Shown here piece after piece: positions 36,701-41,859 of a stretch of DNA of 64,000 nucleotides. The stretch's first letter is position 1, and each line of letters begins with the position of its first letter. The position numbers and the translations under genes were made by a program. Source of the DNA: Chrysomallon squamiferum (lineage: Eukaryota; Mollusca; Gastropoda; Neomphalida; Peltospiridae); NCBI GenBank assembly GCA_012295275.1, contig CM022665.1, positions 33,040,022 through 33,104,021 on the forward strand, in the 5' to 3' direction. The notes under the pieces were generated by a model. It searched no databases and had not been told where the DNA came from. It worked only from the letters and a program-made list of their open reading frames with translations.

Positions 36701-36915
36701 TTATTTTTGTGTTTTTTAACTGTTAATAAAATTTAGAAAAAAACCTTATTTTGTTTGATACTTTAATTATTTGTTTGCAGATGTCTGTGAAACAAACGCT
36801 GTCCAATTTCCGCCGCACTCATCAAGACAACTGGCATGACCACAAATTGAAGTTCACAGATGATCAGCTTGTCATTCTTACAGATCTTCTTGTCTCACCC
36901 AACTATTATGCATGA
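1242..36915 (+). CDS. PSME4: Proteasome activator complex subunit 4 (PA200/Blm10), 36 in-window exons, 5' incomplete
   Basis: PA200 is a large HEAT-like-repeat solenoid that caps the 20S proteasome in the nucleus and cytosol, opens its gate, and is linked to degradation of acetylated histones and to DNA repair. Seen here: 36 exons with consistent phase give 1,496 codons before a TGA at 36913-36915. They align colinearly with human PSME4 as I remember it, from about residue 350 to the C-terminus at 1843. Diagnostic stretches include [54 protein letters not shown] and [13 protein letters not shown]. The protein ends in Asn-Tyr-Tyr-Ala, the proteasome-pocket tail of the Blm10/PA200 family. No frameshift or in-frame stop was found in any exon, so the gene looks functional. 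Oddities: one GC donor, a Gly at a reported acetyl-lysine-reader Asn, and loss of a basic patch. The N-terminal exons were not found in 1-1241. Each exon is itemised below. Confidence 0.95.
2077..2283 (+). CDS. PSME4: PSME4 exon 2 in window
   Basis: 207 nt; acceptor TTTCAAG, donor GTGAGT. It encodes ERYAKPCW...[10 protein letters not shown]...[14 protein letters not shown], matching the human VPDSHKLT and MRPELVIP stretches. It ends CA, completed by T of the next exon. Confidence 0.92.
2389..2410. repeat. A22 homopolymer
   Basis: Uninterrupted run of 22 A in PSME4 intron 2. Confidence 0.95.
2607..2793 (+). CDS. PSME4: PSME4 exon 3 in window
   Basis: 187 nt; acceptor TTTAACAG, donor GTATGT. 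It encodes [13 protein letters not shown]...[19 protein letters not shown]...DSNDFKKCL, one of the best conserved PA200 segments. An overlapping minus-strand open frame is only a shadow. Confidence 0.96.
2794..5721 (+). other. PSME4 intron 3 (2.9 kb)
   Basis: AT-rich intron with a short CA/CT microsatellite at about 4580-4622. One open frame (3221-3652, 143 codons) has no recognisable domain and is treated as chance. No transposon signature was recognised. Confidence 0.7.
5722..5811 (+). CDS. PSME4: PSME4 exon 4 in window
   Basis: 90 nt, phase 0 on both sides; acceptor TTTATTTAG, donor GTGAAT. It encodes [20 protein letters not shown]...VRNDLTE, matching human ITFQFIATFSTLVPLVDCSS...RNDLTE. 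Confidence 0.95.
6089..7421. mobile_element. hAT-type DNA transposon remnant, interrupted by a nested fold-back element
   Basis: The left end reads CAGGGGTGTGCAAACTTT and the right end closes ...GGAGCACCCCTG, so the terminal inverted repeats share CAGGGGTG, a common hAT terminus. The flanking octamers are atttaaat (6081-6088) and atttaaag (7422-7429), a 7-of-8 match to an 8-bp target duplication. About 390 bp remains outside the nested element at 6329-7272. No transposase is seen. It lies in the intron between exons 4 and 5. Confidence 0.72.
6329..7272. mobile_element. Palindromic fold-back MITE, copy 1 (944 bp)
   Basis: The ends are GGGTCATTCCGTGTCAAATC and its exact reverse complement. The complementarity continues inward as long arms of about 340-360 bp (6329-6666 against 6915-7272) around a core of about 248 bp. 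The flanks carry a perfect 4-bp duplication TATT (6325-6328 and 7273-7276). It has no coding capacity; open frames in the arms are shadows of the palindrome. The superfamily is not assigned. Copy 2 is at 41860-42467. Confidence 0.88.
7544..7593. repeat. 25-bp tandem duplication
   Basis: Two exact adjacent copies of a 25-bp AT-rich unit beginning TTATTTTGACATTC, within the intron before exon 5. Confidence 0.9.
7861..7925 (+). CDS. PSME4: PSME4 exon 5 in window
   Basis: 65 nt; acceptor TTCTATTTCAG, donor GTTAAA (weak). It encodes [20 protein letters not shown], ending in a split Arg codon. Human has [21 protein letters not shown]. Confidence 0.94.
8142..8286 (+). CDS. PSME4: PSME4 exon 6 in window
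   Basis: 145 nt; acceptor GCTGTTTCAG, donor GTAAGT. It encodes [13 protein letters not shown]...[20 protein letters not shown], matching the human LIESS...LGLSSTFSTILTQCSKEIF region. Confidence 0.93.
8975..9038. repeat. 32-bp imperfect tandem duplication
   Basis: Two adjacent copies of about 32 bp (AAATGATTTGATT...GTCAGTATTAGGATT) with a few differences, in the intron between exons 6 and 7. Confidence 0.85.
9754..10617 (+). pseudogene. Tigger/pogo-type DDE transposase relic
   Basis: Pogo/Tigger elements encode a CENP-B-like helix-turn-helix followed by a DDE endonuclease. 9754-9963 reads [10 protein letters not shown]...[18 protein letters not shown]...REALN-like sequence then DIDEAVLK and a stop, matching the Tigger motif in which NTLSTWLK sits in the recognition helix. 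10137-10397 reads [16 protein letters not shown] and a later SILDTL, matching the LxNIKLxFLPPNTT signature near the third catalytic Asp. Stops and frameshifts between the blocks show it is dead. A 33-bp exact tandem duplication lies in its tail (10553-10617). The ends and target site were not resolved. It sits in the intron between PSME4 exons 6 and 7, in the sense orientation. Confidence 0.82.
10553..10617. repeat. 33-bp tandem duplication in the Tigger tail
   Basis: CAGATGACAGTTACAGACTA... occurs twice in direct succession with essentially no divergence, so the duplication is younger than the element around it. Confidence 0.9.
10949..11047 (+). CDS. PSME4: PSME4 exon 7 in window
   Basis: 99 nt, phase 0; acceptor TTTTTATAG, donor GTAATT. 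It encodes [20 protein letters not shown] then [13 protein letters not shown], matching human GRMVADMCRAAVK. A minus-strand open frame over it is a shadow. Confidence 0.94.
11410..11482 (+). CDS. PSME4: PSME4 exon 8 in window
   Basis: 73 nt; acceptor GTCCTGCAG, donor GTAAGT. It encodes [20 protein letters not shown] then YIND, with a split His codon; human CPEESLKLFVPHCCSVI is equivalent. Confidence 0.93.
11939..12006 (+). CDS. PSME4: PSME4 exon 9 in window
   Basis: 68 nt; acceptor ATGACTTCAG, donor GTAAGT. It encodes [20 protein letters not shown] plus SQ, matching human LNEEELDKELLWNLQLLSE. Confidence 0.94.
12115..12476 (+). CDS. PSME4: PSME4 exon 10 in window (largest)
   Basis: 362 nt; acceptor AATTTTAG, donor GTATTT. 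It encodes [20 protein letters not shown]..., then [37 protein letters not shown] and [12 protein letters not shown]. These match human DGRKLL, IYPTEYCSVPGGFDKP, KDWGKPGDLWNLGIQWH and LLDSFLQPEL. Confidence 0.97.
12929..13025. repeat. CA/TG/TA mixed microsatellite forming a potential hairpin at a splice acceptor
   Basis: ACACATACGCATATACATAC... is followed by TGTGTGTTTGTGTATGTGTG, so the two halves can pair. The tract runs directly into the CACACAG acceptor of PSME4 exon 11, which has no ordinary pyrimidine tract. Confidence 0.85.
13026..13118 (+). CDS. PSME4: PSME4 exon 11 in window, with GC donor
   Basis: 93 nt. It enters completing a split Arg codon and encodes [20 protein letters not shown] then [10 protein letters not shown], matching human [22 protein letters not shown]. 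The donor that keeps frame and length is AAAAG|GCAAAC, a GC donor. A later GT (GTTATA, about 13166) would also keep frame but would insert 16 residues absent from human. Confidence 0.82.
13284..13339 (+). CDS. PSME4: PSME4 exon 12 in window
   Basis: 56 nt; acceptor CTATTTTTAG, donor GTAACT. It encodes [18 protein letters not shown]. This is a poorly conserved linker placed by phase and by its position between conserved exons. Confidence 0.85.
13611..13673 (+). CDS. PSME4: PSME4 exon 13 in window
   Basis: 63 nt; acceptor CTACTTCTCAG, donor GTAGGA. It encodes [20 protein letters not shown], corresponding to human REVIATVIRKLLNHIL. Confidence 0.9.
13847..13902 (+). CDS. PSME4: PSME4 exon 14 in window
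   Basis: 56 nt; acceptor TTGTTTTAG, donor GTAAGA. It encodes [18 protein letters not shown]; human has NSEDDTKSLFLIIKI. Confidence 0.94.
14074..14818. mobile_element. Non-autonomous hAT element (745 bp) with perfect target duplication
   Basis: It starts CAGCGGTTCTCAAACTTTTT and ends CCCTTTGAAAACCACTG, typical hAT terminal inverted repeats. It is flanked by exact 8-bp duplications GCTTAATG (14066-14073 and 14819-14826). Both ends closely match the larger element at 43781-44859, so this looks like an internally rearranged derivative. About 360 bp in the middle (about 14275-14635) is not shared. It is in the PSME4 intron between exons 14 and 15. Confidence 0.9.
15107..15205 (+). CDS. PSME4: PSME4 exon 15 in window
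   Basis: 99 nt, phase 0; acceptor TTTCTTTAG, donor GTATTT. It encodes [20 protein letters not shown] then [13 protein letters not shown], matching human FDSRWKSFNLVKKSMEN. Confidence 0.96.
15546..15608 (+). CDS. PSME4: PSME4 exon 16 in window
   Basis: 63 nt, phase 0; acceptor TTTTGATAG, donor GTAGTT. It encodes [18 protein letters not shown]; human has KKQHIRALLIDRVMLQHE. Confidence 0.97.
15609..17128 (+). other. PSME4 intron 16 (1.5 kb)
   Basis: AT-rich, with a short TA tract and CA-rich patch at about 16136-16235. No gene or transposon signature was recognised. Confidence 0.7.
17129..17224 (+). CDS. PSME4: PSME4 exon 17 in window
   Basis: 96 nt, phase 0; acceptor TATTTTTTAG, donor GTGAGA. 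It encodes [20 protein letters not shown] then SE, corresponding to human [20 protein letters not shown]. Confidence 0.93.
17502..17627 (+). CDS. PSME4: PSME4 exon 18 in window
   Basis: 126 nt, phase 0; acceptor TTGTTTTTAG, donor GTAAAT. It encodes [20 protein letters not shown] then [12 protein letters not shown]...EEHRFK, matching human VRNKAQQTFFAALGAYNFC. Confidence 0.95.
18085..18276 (+). CDS. PSME4: PSME4 exon 19 in window
   Basis: 192 nt, phase 0; acceptor AATTTGTTAG, donor GTGAAA. It encodes [20 protein letters not shown] then [20 protein letters not shown], matching human GALYCLLGNHSG...TWPAIVSSG...EKPSI. A second open frame over it (17934-18224) is a shadow. Confidence 0.94.
18277..20331 (+). 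other. PSME4 intron 19 (2.1 kb)
   Basis: AT-rich intron. The only structure seen is a GC-richer potential hairpin at about 19205-19290. No transposase or coding sequence was recognised. Confidence 0.7.
20332..20468 (+). CDS. PSME4: PSME4 exon 20 in window
   Basis: 137 nt; acceptor TATTGATAG, donor GTAAGT. It encodes [20 protein letters not shown] then a Lys/Glu-rich segment [19 protein letters not shown], corresponding to the charged linker SPEKIKEGIKRQQEKNADAL in human. Confidence 0.9.
21030..21083 (+). CDS. PSME4: PSME4 exon 21 in window
   Basis: 54 nt; acceptor GTAATTTCAG, donor GTGAGT. It encodes [17 protein letters not shown] with split codons at both ends; human NYENLVDTLLDGVEQRN is equivalent. 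Confidence 0.92.
21273..21402 (+). CDS. PSME4: PSME4 exon 22 in window
   Basis: 130 nt; acceptor CTTTTTTTTCAG, donor GTAAAA. It encodes [20 protein letters not shown] then [10 protein letters not shown]...HDSLYIRK, matching human PWKFEHIGIGLLSLLLRDD...VRK. Confidence 0.95.
21403..25221 (+). other. PSME4 intron 22 (3.8 kb, largest recognised coding intron)
   Basis: It holds a decayed LINE reverse-transcriptase fragment near 23455-23650. Moderately GC-richer stretches at about 21800-22000 and 22600-23130 look like old repeats, but I could not identify them. The remainder is AT-rich sequence without recognised features. Confidence 0.65.
23455..23650 (+). pseudogene. LINE reverse-transcriptase fragment
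   Basis: In one frame it reads [20 protein letters not shown] (palm motif B, GVPQG), then one stop, then [15 protein letters not shown] (motif C, the VDDF catalytic box of non-LTR reverse transcriptases). Spacing and context fit a Jockey/CR1-type LINE. The rest of the element was not recognised, and the stop and missing flanks show it is dead. It is a decayed insertion inside a PSME4 intron, sense orientation. Confidence 0.78.
25222..25466 (+). CDS. PSME4: PSME4 exon 23 in window
   Basis: 245 nt; acceptor T17-GTAG, donor GTAAGT. It encodes [31 protein letters not shown]..., [14 protein letters not shown] and [14 protein letters not shown], matching human [32 protein letters not shown] and [14 protein letters not shown]. 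The FVEKTHWGY block is nearly invariant. Confidence 0.97.
25830..26025 (+). CDS. PSME4: PSME4 exon 24 in window
   Basis: 196 nt; acceptor TTTAAATCAG, donor GTATTG. It encodes [32 protein letters not shown] and [16 protein letters not shown], matching human EEQPKLGRSREDMTEAEQ and LEDRKGKDKF. Confidence 0.97.
26485..26649 (+). CDS. PSME4: PSME4 exon 25 in window
   Basis: 165 nt, phase 0; acceptor TATTTGCAG, donor GTATCA. It encodes [20 protein letters not shown] and [20 protein letters not shown] then HWDYPQ, matching human [21 protein letters not shown] and TQRCVAEIIAGLIRGSKHW. Confidence 0.97.
27084..27188 (+). CDS. PSME4: PSME4 exon 26 in window
   Basis: 105 nt, phase 0; acceptor TTATTTGCAG, donor GTAAGG. 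It encodes [20 protein letters not shown] then [15 protein letters not shown], matching human EKLWELLCPLLRTALSNITV then ETYNDWGACIATSC. Confidence 0.96.
27645..27736 (+). CDS. PSME4: PSME4 exon 27 in window
   Basis: 92 nt; acceptor TTTTATTTGATAG, donor GTTTGA. It encodes [20 protein letters not shown] then [10 protein letters not shown], matching human [20 protein letters not shown] then SGEGGSFVDA. Confidence 0.97.
28147..28210. repeat. (TTA)n microsatellite followed by a T run
   Basis: About 14 TTA units (28147-28190) pass into a run of about 22 T, in the intron between exons 27 and 28. Confidence 0.95.
29140..29700. repeat. Degenerate minisatellite, period about 15 bp
   Basis: Successive segments such as ATTGTTGAATAGAAC, ATTGTTGAAGGAAA, ATTAAGTGCAAAATC, ATTAAATGAATT and CTCATTGAATGAAAC recur roughly every 15 bp over more than 500 bp. 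The minus-strand open frame here (29471-29689) shows the matching five-residue periodicity and is a by-product of the repeat, not a gene. Confidence 0.7.
30009..30140 (+). CDS. PSME4: PSME4 exon 28 in window
   Basis: 132 nt; acceptor TTGTTTTCAG, donor GTAAAG. It encodes [28 protein letters not shown] and YKAVRDRIG, matching human [28 protein letters not shown] and YKNVRERIG. Confidence 0.97.
30325..30900 (-). pseudogene. Tc1-like transposase relic
   Basis: Reading leftward on the minus strand, fragments in changing frames match Tc1-family order. [16 protein letters not shown] resembles the DNA-binding linker (HRSTISRLWxRFQQTG). [18 protein letters not shown] resembles [27 protein letters not shown], a stop, then YDGQQRVYR resembles the DESRFxLxxxDGRxRVYRR catalytic-domain block. 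Multiple frameshifts and stops show long inactivation. It is antisense to PSME4 in the intron between exons 28 and 29. Terminal inverted repeats and a TA target site were not located. Confidence 0.75.
31445..31590 (+). CDS. PSME4: PSME4 exon 29 in window
   Basis: 146 nt; acceptor TTTAATTTGTAG, donor GTAAGT. It encodes [37 protein letters not shown] and [10 protein letters not shown], corresponding to human SVLTYIFMIDVSLP...PEFTARILEKLKPL. This is moderately conserved; phase supports it. Confidence 0.9.
31782..31892 (+). CDS. PSME4: PSME4 exon 30 in window (acidic linker)
   Basis: 111 nt; acceptor TGTTATCAACAG, donor GTATTT. It encodes [20 protein letters not shown] and [16 protein letters not shown], aligned to the acidic human linker [20 protein letters not shown]. 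A 14-bp direct repeat TGTGTAAAACAGGT occurs inside the exon (31794-31807) and at its end (31881-31894), placing a second possible donor in the same phase. Confidence 0.9.
32608..32684 (+). CDS. PSME4: PSME4 exon 31 in window
   Basis: 77 nt; acceptor TTCTTATTTCAG, donor GTAAAT. It encodes [20 protein letters not shown] then HLLPI, corresponding to human LKWLMASAGRSFSTAVTEQL then QLLPL. Confidence 0.93.
33022..33150 (+). CDS. PSME4: PSME4 exon 32 in window
   Basis: 129 nt, phase 0; acceptor TTTTATTTAG, donor GTTTGT. It encodes [20 protein letters not shown] then [20 protein letters not shown] plus KK, corresponding to human [20 protein letters not shown] then SQGLLYPHQVPLVLQVLKQ. Confidence 0.93.
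33151..34433 (+). other. PSME4 intron 32 (1.3 kb)
   Basis: AT-rich intron containing a pure (CA)n microsatellite of about 58 bp at 33728-33785. Nothing else was recognised. Confidence 0.75.
33728..33785. repeat. (CA)n microsatellite, about 29 units
   Basis: Uninterrupted CA dinucleotides, likely length-polymorphic. Confidence 0.97.
34434..34586 (+). CDS. PSME4: PSME4 exon 33 in window (start of bromodomain-like region)
   Basis: 153 nt, phase 0; acceptor TTCACCTATAG, donor GTATAA. It encodes [20 protein letters not shown] and then [12 protein letters not shown], matching human [20 protein letters not shown] and LVISLLEDEQLE. In human PA200 this lies in the bromodomain-like region (about residues 1650-1738) reported to read acetylated histones. 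Confidence 0.96.
34908..34982 (+). CDS. PSME4: PSME4 exon 34 in window (bromodomain-like region)
   Basis: 75 nt, phase 0; acceptor ATATTTGTCAG, donor GTATGT. It encodes [20 protein letters not shown] then DKTVM; human reads [20 protein letters not shown]. The human Asn-Phe pair (N1716/F1717 by counting back from the C-terminus) is Gly-Phe here (codons 34953-34958). Confidence 0.97.
35502..35711 (+). CDS. PSME4: PSME4 exon 35 in window
   Basis: 210 nt, phase 0; acceptor ACTATATTTCAG, donor GTAAAT. It encodes [56 protein letters not shown] and DPQPIQ, matching human [33 protein letters not shown] and LLMNLSAHLNDPQPIE. The basic KKRKR run of human PA200 is absent. Confidence 0.98.
35712..36780 (+). 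other. PSME4 last coding intron (1.1 kb)
   Basis: AT-rich, with a run of 27 A at 35803-35829. No other feature was recognised. Confidence 0.8.
35803..35829. repeat. A27 homopolymer
   Basis: Uninterrupted run of 27 A in the last coding intron of PSME4; likely unstable in length. Confidence 0.95.
36781..36915 (+). CDS. PSME4: PSME4 terminal coding exon (proteasome-docking tail)
   Basis: 135 nt including the stop; acceptor TTTGTTTGCAG. It encodes [36 protein letters not shown] and NYYA, then TGA at 36913-36915. Human ends LLVSPCYYA. The penultimate Tyr is the residue that inserts into an alpha-ring pocket of the 20S proteasome in Blm10/PA200. Confidence 0.99.
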   Translation: MSVKQTLSNFRRTHQDNWHDHKLKFTDDQLVILTDLLVSPNYYA

Positions 36916-37074
36916 TGATAATCAAAGTAAGCTGAAACCAATATAGGTTTGAAAGGTTGTATTGTTTTCTGCTGATTGCATTGGCAGCTGAATTTTGATA
37001 CTGATTAAGATCGTTATTATTCATTCTATGACTTTTGTTTATATCCTATGAGGTAGTAATACAGAGAGAATAAA
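36916..37074 (+). other. PSME4: PSME4 3' UTR, proximal, with candidate poly(A) signal
   Basis: Sequence after the stop. AATAAA occurs at 37069-37074 and again at 37266-37271, either of which could end an unspliced 3' UTR. A donor-like CAAA|GTAAGC lies at 36926/36927, only 11 nt after the stop, so a spliced 3' UTR is an alternative (see 41292). Confidence 0.5.
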
Positions 37075-40000
37075 ATATTATAGTATAGTACAGTAAAATA
37101 TTGTGTGCAGAACATTAGGCAGATGATATAGTGAACCATATGGTTTTGTCTTTTTTTTTAACTGACTAGTCATGAATGCACTTGCAGTTCAAAAACAGAA
37201 TGTAACAAAATAAGAGGTAGTTTTGGATTAGAGATTAGATGACTTGATGGCTATGATATGACAGAAATAAAAGATTATGTTTTGCAAAAAAGTACATAAA
37301 ATTGTCTTTGGTGAATGGACCAAAAAAAAGTCTTGTTAGTGTAATTTGAAATGGTAACAGTTTTGATACAAAGTCAGCAGATTGAAAGCTACTGCAATAT
37401 TTATTATTTTTCTTTCAAACATTTTCCACAGTGTATCTATCCATTTTAGGCCTAAAGTAGGTGACAACTAATTTTTACTAAGAAATGTGATATCTAAAGA
37501 AAGAGGACCCAGGAAATCTATTTAGAATGTTGTGCAAATTTAATAAAGTATTTCAAATACTAATCAATCGTATGAACAGCTAAAAAGCAATTTGTGTGTG
37601 TGTGTCTGTATACAGTGGATTGTCTAAACTGAATTCATCTGGGACCAACAAAATATGCCAGTTTAGACACGTTTCATAGAGAATTACGCTTCTTGCCATG
37701 TAAGAAATGTACAGAAAGAAACTGAATAAAGAAGAAAGTCTTTTGTGCTTAAAATCACCTGAAATAGATATATTAATGTATTATTTATAATTAATGTTAG
37801 TGTTTCTATGAAGTCAGTTTAGTGTCACCTGAGAAATAGTTTGTCAATGCTATCAGATTTATTGTTGACTGTTTTCTTCCTCTCAAAATATCCTTGTACA
37901 GTTACCATTTAAAGTTACCACATTCTAGAATATGAGATAGTGTTTCACTTCTTATCTTAATGTGAATGTGTGTGCATAATAGAATTAATTTAATATTTTA
38001 TTTACATGGATAAAATATGTGGTTTAATATCTGAACCCACAACAATCAAGCCTCTTCCATTTTTGTAATACTGTTTGCTTTTACCTTCACTTGAACTTGA
38101 GTTGGTGCTGCATTTACCATGGCTGTCAGCGTATATTATTCTAAAGTACTTGTCTTGCAAGAGAGCTGATGAAAACACCTTTAAGAATTCACAGATAAAA
38201 ATCATAAGAGTTCAGAATGTTGTTCCTGAGTTCATCATGGTTAAACGGAAACCCAGACATCCACATCCAGTGCTCTGATGAATGATTATACAGTGACATC
38301 TGGGACATTCTGGTGACTTGGAGAGTTGCAAGAACAACCAGGACTGGACAGTGAGACTATAATTTGTTCAATTACAGAGGAATTGTGCTCATCGTGCTGG
38401 AATCGGCTAACACCAGAAGTCACTAAAGAGGGCTTGACATCACCTATTCTCACATCTGGAAAGGAGTAGAATTTGAACAGTAATGTTTTCCAAAGCATTC
38501 TTATATTACAAGGGTAATTACGTATGTTGTACATAATGAGTTATAAATAACTTGTTATTATTATAAGACACACAGAGATTAGTGCTTACAGATATTGCTG
38601 TCTGTACCTTTGATTCTCAGTGTTGACAGCGTGGCATGCAAAGTATAATAAACTAAACTCAGGGATTTTATGAATTAAGTGGAATCATTTCAGCAATTAC
38701 ATGAAATCCTTAAAAGAGCCCTTTTTCATGAAATCACTAGGTGAAACACTGATTTCACAATTCCCTGAAAGTTTTTGGTATTTTCAGTCTTATTGTAACA
38801 TAGAAAAGGTGCAGTTACATATTCTTGTTGCCTGTTTAAAACAAAAACTGGTGCTTGCTTGTTTTTTTATGAAAGTGTGCAACTGTTTTGTTATTTTTTG
38901 AAGAATCATGACATTTCAAGCACTCACACAGCATGGCGTGCCTTCTTACAAGTCAGAAAATGCACATGATTTTGTTTCTGCCAATTTTTAAACTGAACAA
39001 AACATTGTGTTTGAAACCTTGAAAAAAATATTTTTGGATCTAAAATTGTTTTAATTTTTCCTGAATTTACCCTGATCAGGTATACTTTTTGAAAAGAGCA
39101 ATTTCTATTGAACATGAAGATTATTCAGATGATATCACAGCAAAATTGCAGGTTATATTAAAAAACACTCATTCATTCATCAGAATTTAATTTGCCAGCA
39201 GTCTACATACTAAGCAAATGGACGGGAATTGGCTGTGGAGGAAATGATGATCAATGTCTGTTATGAGACATACTTGAAAATAACTGAATGAAGTGGTTTT
39301 GAACAACTGTTGGTTAGTCTTCAGTTTCTGTGTCATCACTCACTGATGCAGGTTACAGTTCTGGGTTATCAGCCTTTTGCACTCAACCCGAAGACCTGTC
39401 TAGATTTACAGACAGATGAGAACCTATGAAACAAATATATCCATTTTATAGTCCTTGCCAACTAAAGCCTTCCTTTCATTTAGTTTGTGATCTAGCTACT
39501 TACTATGACGAAACACAGAACAATTGGATATTATGAATGTTCTTGCAAAAATTCATATTTGTACAGTCACTCAAAACTTGCTTTTGTTACAAGTTATTTC
39601 ACAATGCCTCTGATGCCATTACATGGGAAGTGGAAAAGAAGTTCCATTCTGCTGCTAGTCCAGAATCTTCCTCATGATGACAAAGATTAATGAATTTTAA
39701 TTTTGACTGTCCTTTCACAGGCATCAGTGAAGTAGAAACTGTCAAATGGTCTTTACAGTCACTAAAAGCAAATCAGATCTTCCGATGCTGAATGGTGCCA
39801 TCCTTCTGTTTGTATCCTAAAAATAGTTGCAAAGTTGCCTGCTTTTTTTCTCAGTGAAAGCTTCAGATTTTATCCTGAACTACATCAGGGTCCATTTCAG
39901 GAAGTCATGGAAGTCTTTATTTCTTTCACTTACACACTTTGAGATTTGGTTCTGTAGCCATGGTAGGTTGGTTTGAACATCTGAGATGCTAGGTTTTCTA

Positions 40001-41291
40001 AGAAATCTTTCTTGGATTCTGTGATGGTGATTATCTGTGTCATTTACTCAATATCGATTAATCATACTGATTGAGGTAATCAGTGAGACCATGGTGCCCA
40101 GAACACTCTTTGCATTGGCCCATAATATATATGTCACTACCATCTCAACTGGGTTGTACATAAGCAAATTTCCATACTGGATTTGCACTTTTTAGACTTA
40201 GGTATGTATCTTTTGACTTCATTTCAAATGCTAATGATAAATAATTTAACTCCATATTTGATATATATATTAATTATAGAAAACATATTGCCAACAGTAG
40301 TTGTAACATCATTTTCCACGCAAGGTTATTTCATATTCACATGATTGACACAGTCAAATGGTCAGTAGTTATATATGTGTGAAAAAAATAATGACATTTT
40401 TGGAATTCTTGTTAAGTCACCTTTCTCAAAATACTCATTTCTGAATGATTGACCATTTGGTTGCTAAGCTGTAGTCATTTGAATATGAGCAGTCACTGAG
40501 AGTGCCATTCATCAGAAACTTCTTATCTGATCATTTTAAAAATGCAAACATACCTCCTCCCTCATTTACCTGTAATACCAATTTTCATCAAAATCAGTGA
40601 GGTTTCAACCACTGGATTATTTAATATGGAATGACTGTTCTAGAGTATGAAAAACATGTTACCTAAATAAATTTGCTATCACAAAATTCATTCCTGTTTT
40701 TATAAACAGGCTTAGTCCATTTTTTTTTTTTCTCTCATATTCTGTAAATGAAGTTTAAAGATTTCAAAATTTGATTAAAAAAGTAATAAAAAAAATAAAT
40801 AAAAAAGCAACAATATTTCTTGAAAAACTAAGCACTATGTTTTTAGGGGGAAAAAAATGATAAGCTAGTTTGTTAAAAAGAGGATACATTACATTTCCTA
40901 ATTTTCGAATTATTGTCATTATGTCATTTTTAATTTTGGTCTGAAATGTAGTTAAAAATATTGAAGATCTGATTTTCCAAATTTATGAAAATAATGTTTC
41001 TATAAATATCTGATGAATGAAGTCTACATAATTAACTTATTTTATATAAAAGGTGCCTTCTATTTTGACCTAATTTTACTTTTTGTATAAATAACCTTTT
41101 AGCCAAACAGATCTTACAACTTCTGTTGCAGACTGGAAAAAATAGCAATAATTATATATATATATCTTCAATATAAGTGATAAAACAGTATTTTCAATGC
41201 ATACAGTTTCAACAGAAAAAACCCAACAAAACAGAACAGCATTAATAATGATTCTTTGATGTAATATTTTGTTTCTGTTTCTGTTTTTCAG
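37075..41291 (+). other. PSME4 3' flank or 3'-UTR intron
   Basis: Some 4.2 kb of AT-rich sequence. Open frames at 38002-38534 (both strands) and 39505-39690 show no recognisable domain. No transposase signature was seen. It is either downstream flank or the intron of a spliced 3' UTR. Confidence 0.5.
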
Positions 41292-41859
41292 ATTAAACAG
41301 TTGAAGGAGAGTGCTGTTCTCGGGATATCTGTCTTTCAGCTATTTGTAAATGATAACTCAAAACAAAGAAGCTGCAGTTTTCAGCTGAAGCAAGCACAAG
41401 ATCAGAAAATACAACAACAACAAAAAATCTATTAAACATTGTATTAAATGTGCATAGACAAAAAGTATTTCATTGGCTAGAGGTTTCAAACATTTAATGT
41501 TATAAAAGATAAATAATGTAAAAGAACTCTGTATATAATATTTTGGTTACATTTATTCTTCCCATTTGTTAAATCAGCTAGGGTATATTTTAAAAAATGT
41601 ATATAATCATAATTATAATGTGTATAACTTACATTTATTTCTGCTCAGATAATAATCGGTTTGAAAATGTTTCCATATTATAAAGTTAAATTTCTGTTAG
41701 GCTACAACAATGTACAAATTAACAAACTTTAATTTGTGATGCATTGATTAGTTATTATTTAAAAAGCTGTTTCTCATTAAAAACAAAGTAAACTGAATAG
41801 TGTAATCTGATTACATAAGAATTGTATTGTAACAAAACAGAATTGGAGAGATTGTTAAA
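41292..41859 (+). other. PSME4: Possible spliced 3'-UTR terminal exon of PSME4
   Basis: It begins after a very strong acceptor (TTTCTGTTTCTGTTTTTCAG) and has no matching coding frame. ATTAAA signals occur within it. The link to the donor at 36927 is inference from the two splice sites only; it may instead be unrelated intergenic sequence. Confidence 0.35.

Noticed and set aside
38002-38534. Small open frames on both strands downstream of PSME4
   Set aside because: No domains, no splice-consistent exon chain; not supportable as a gene.
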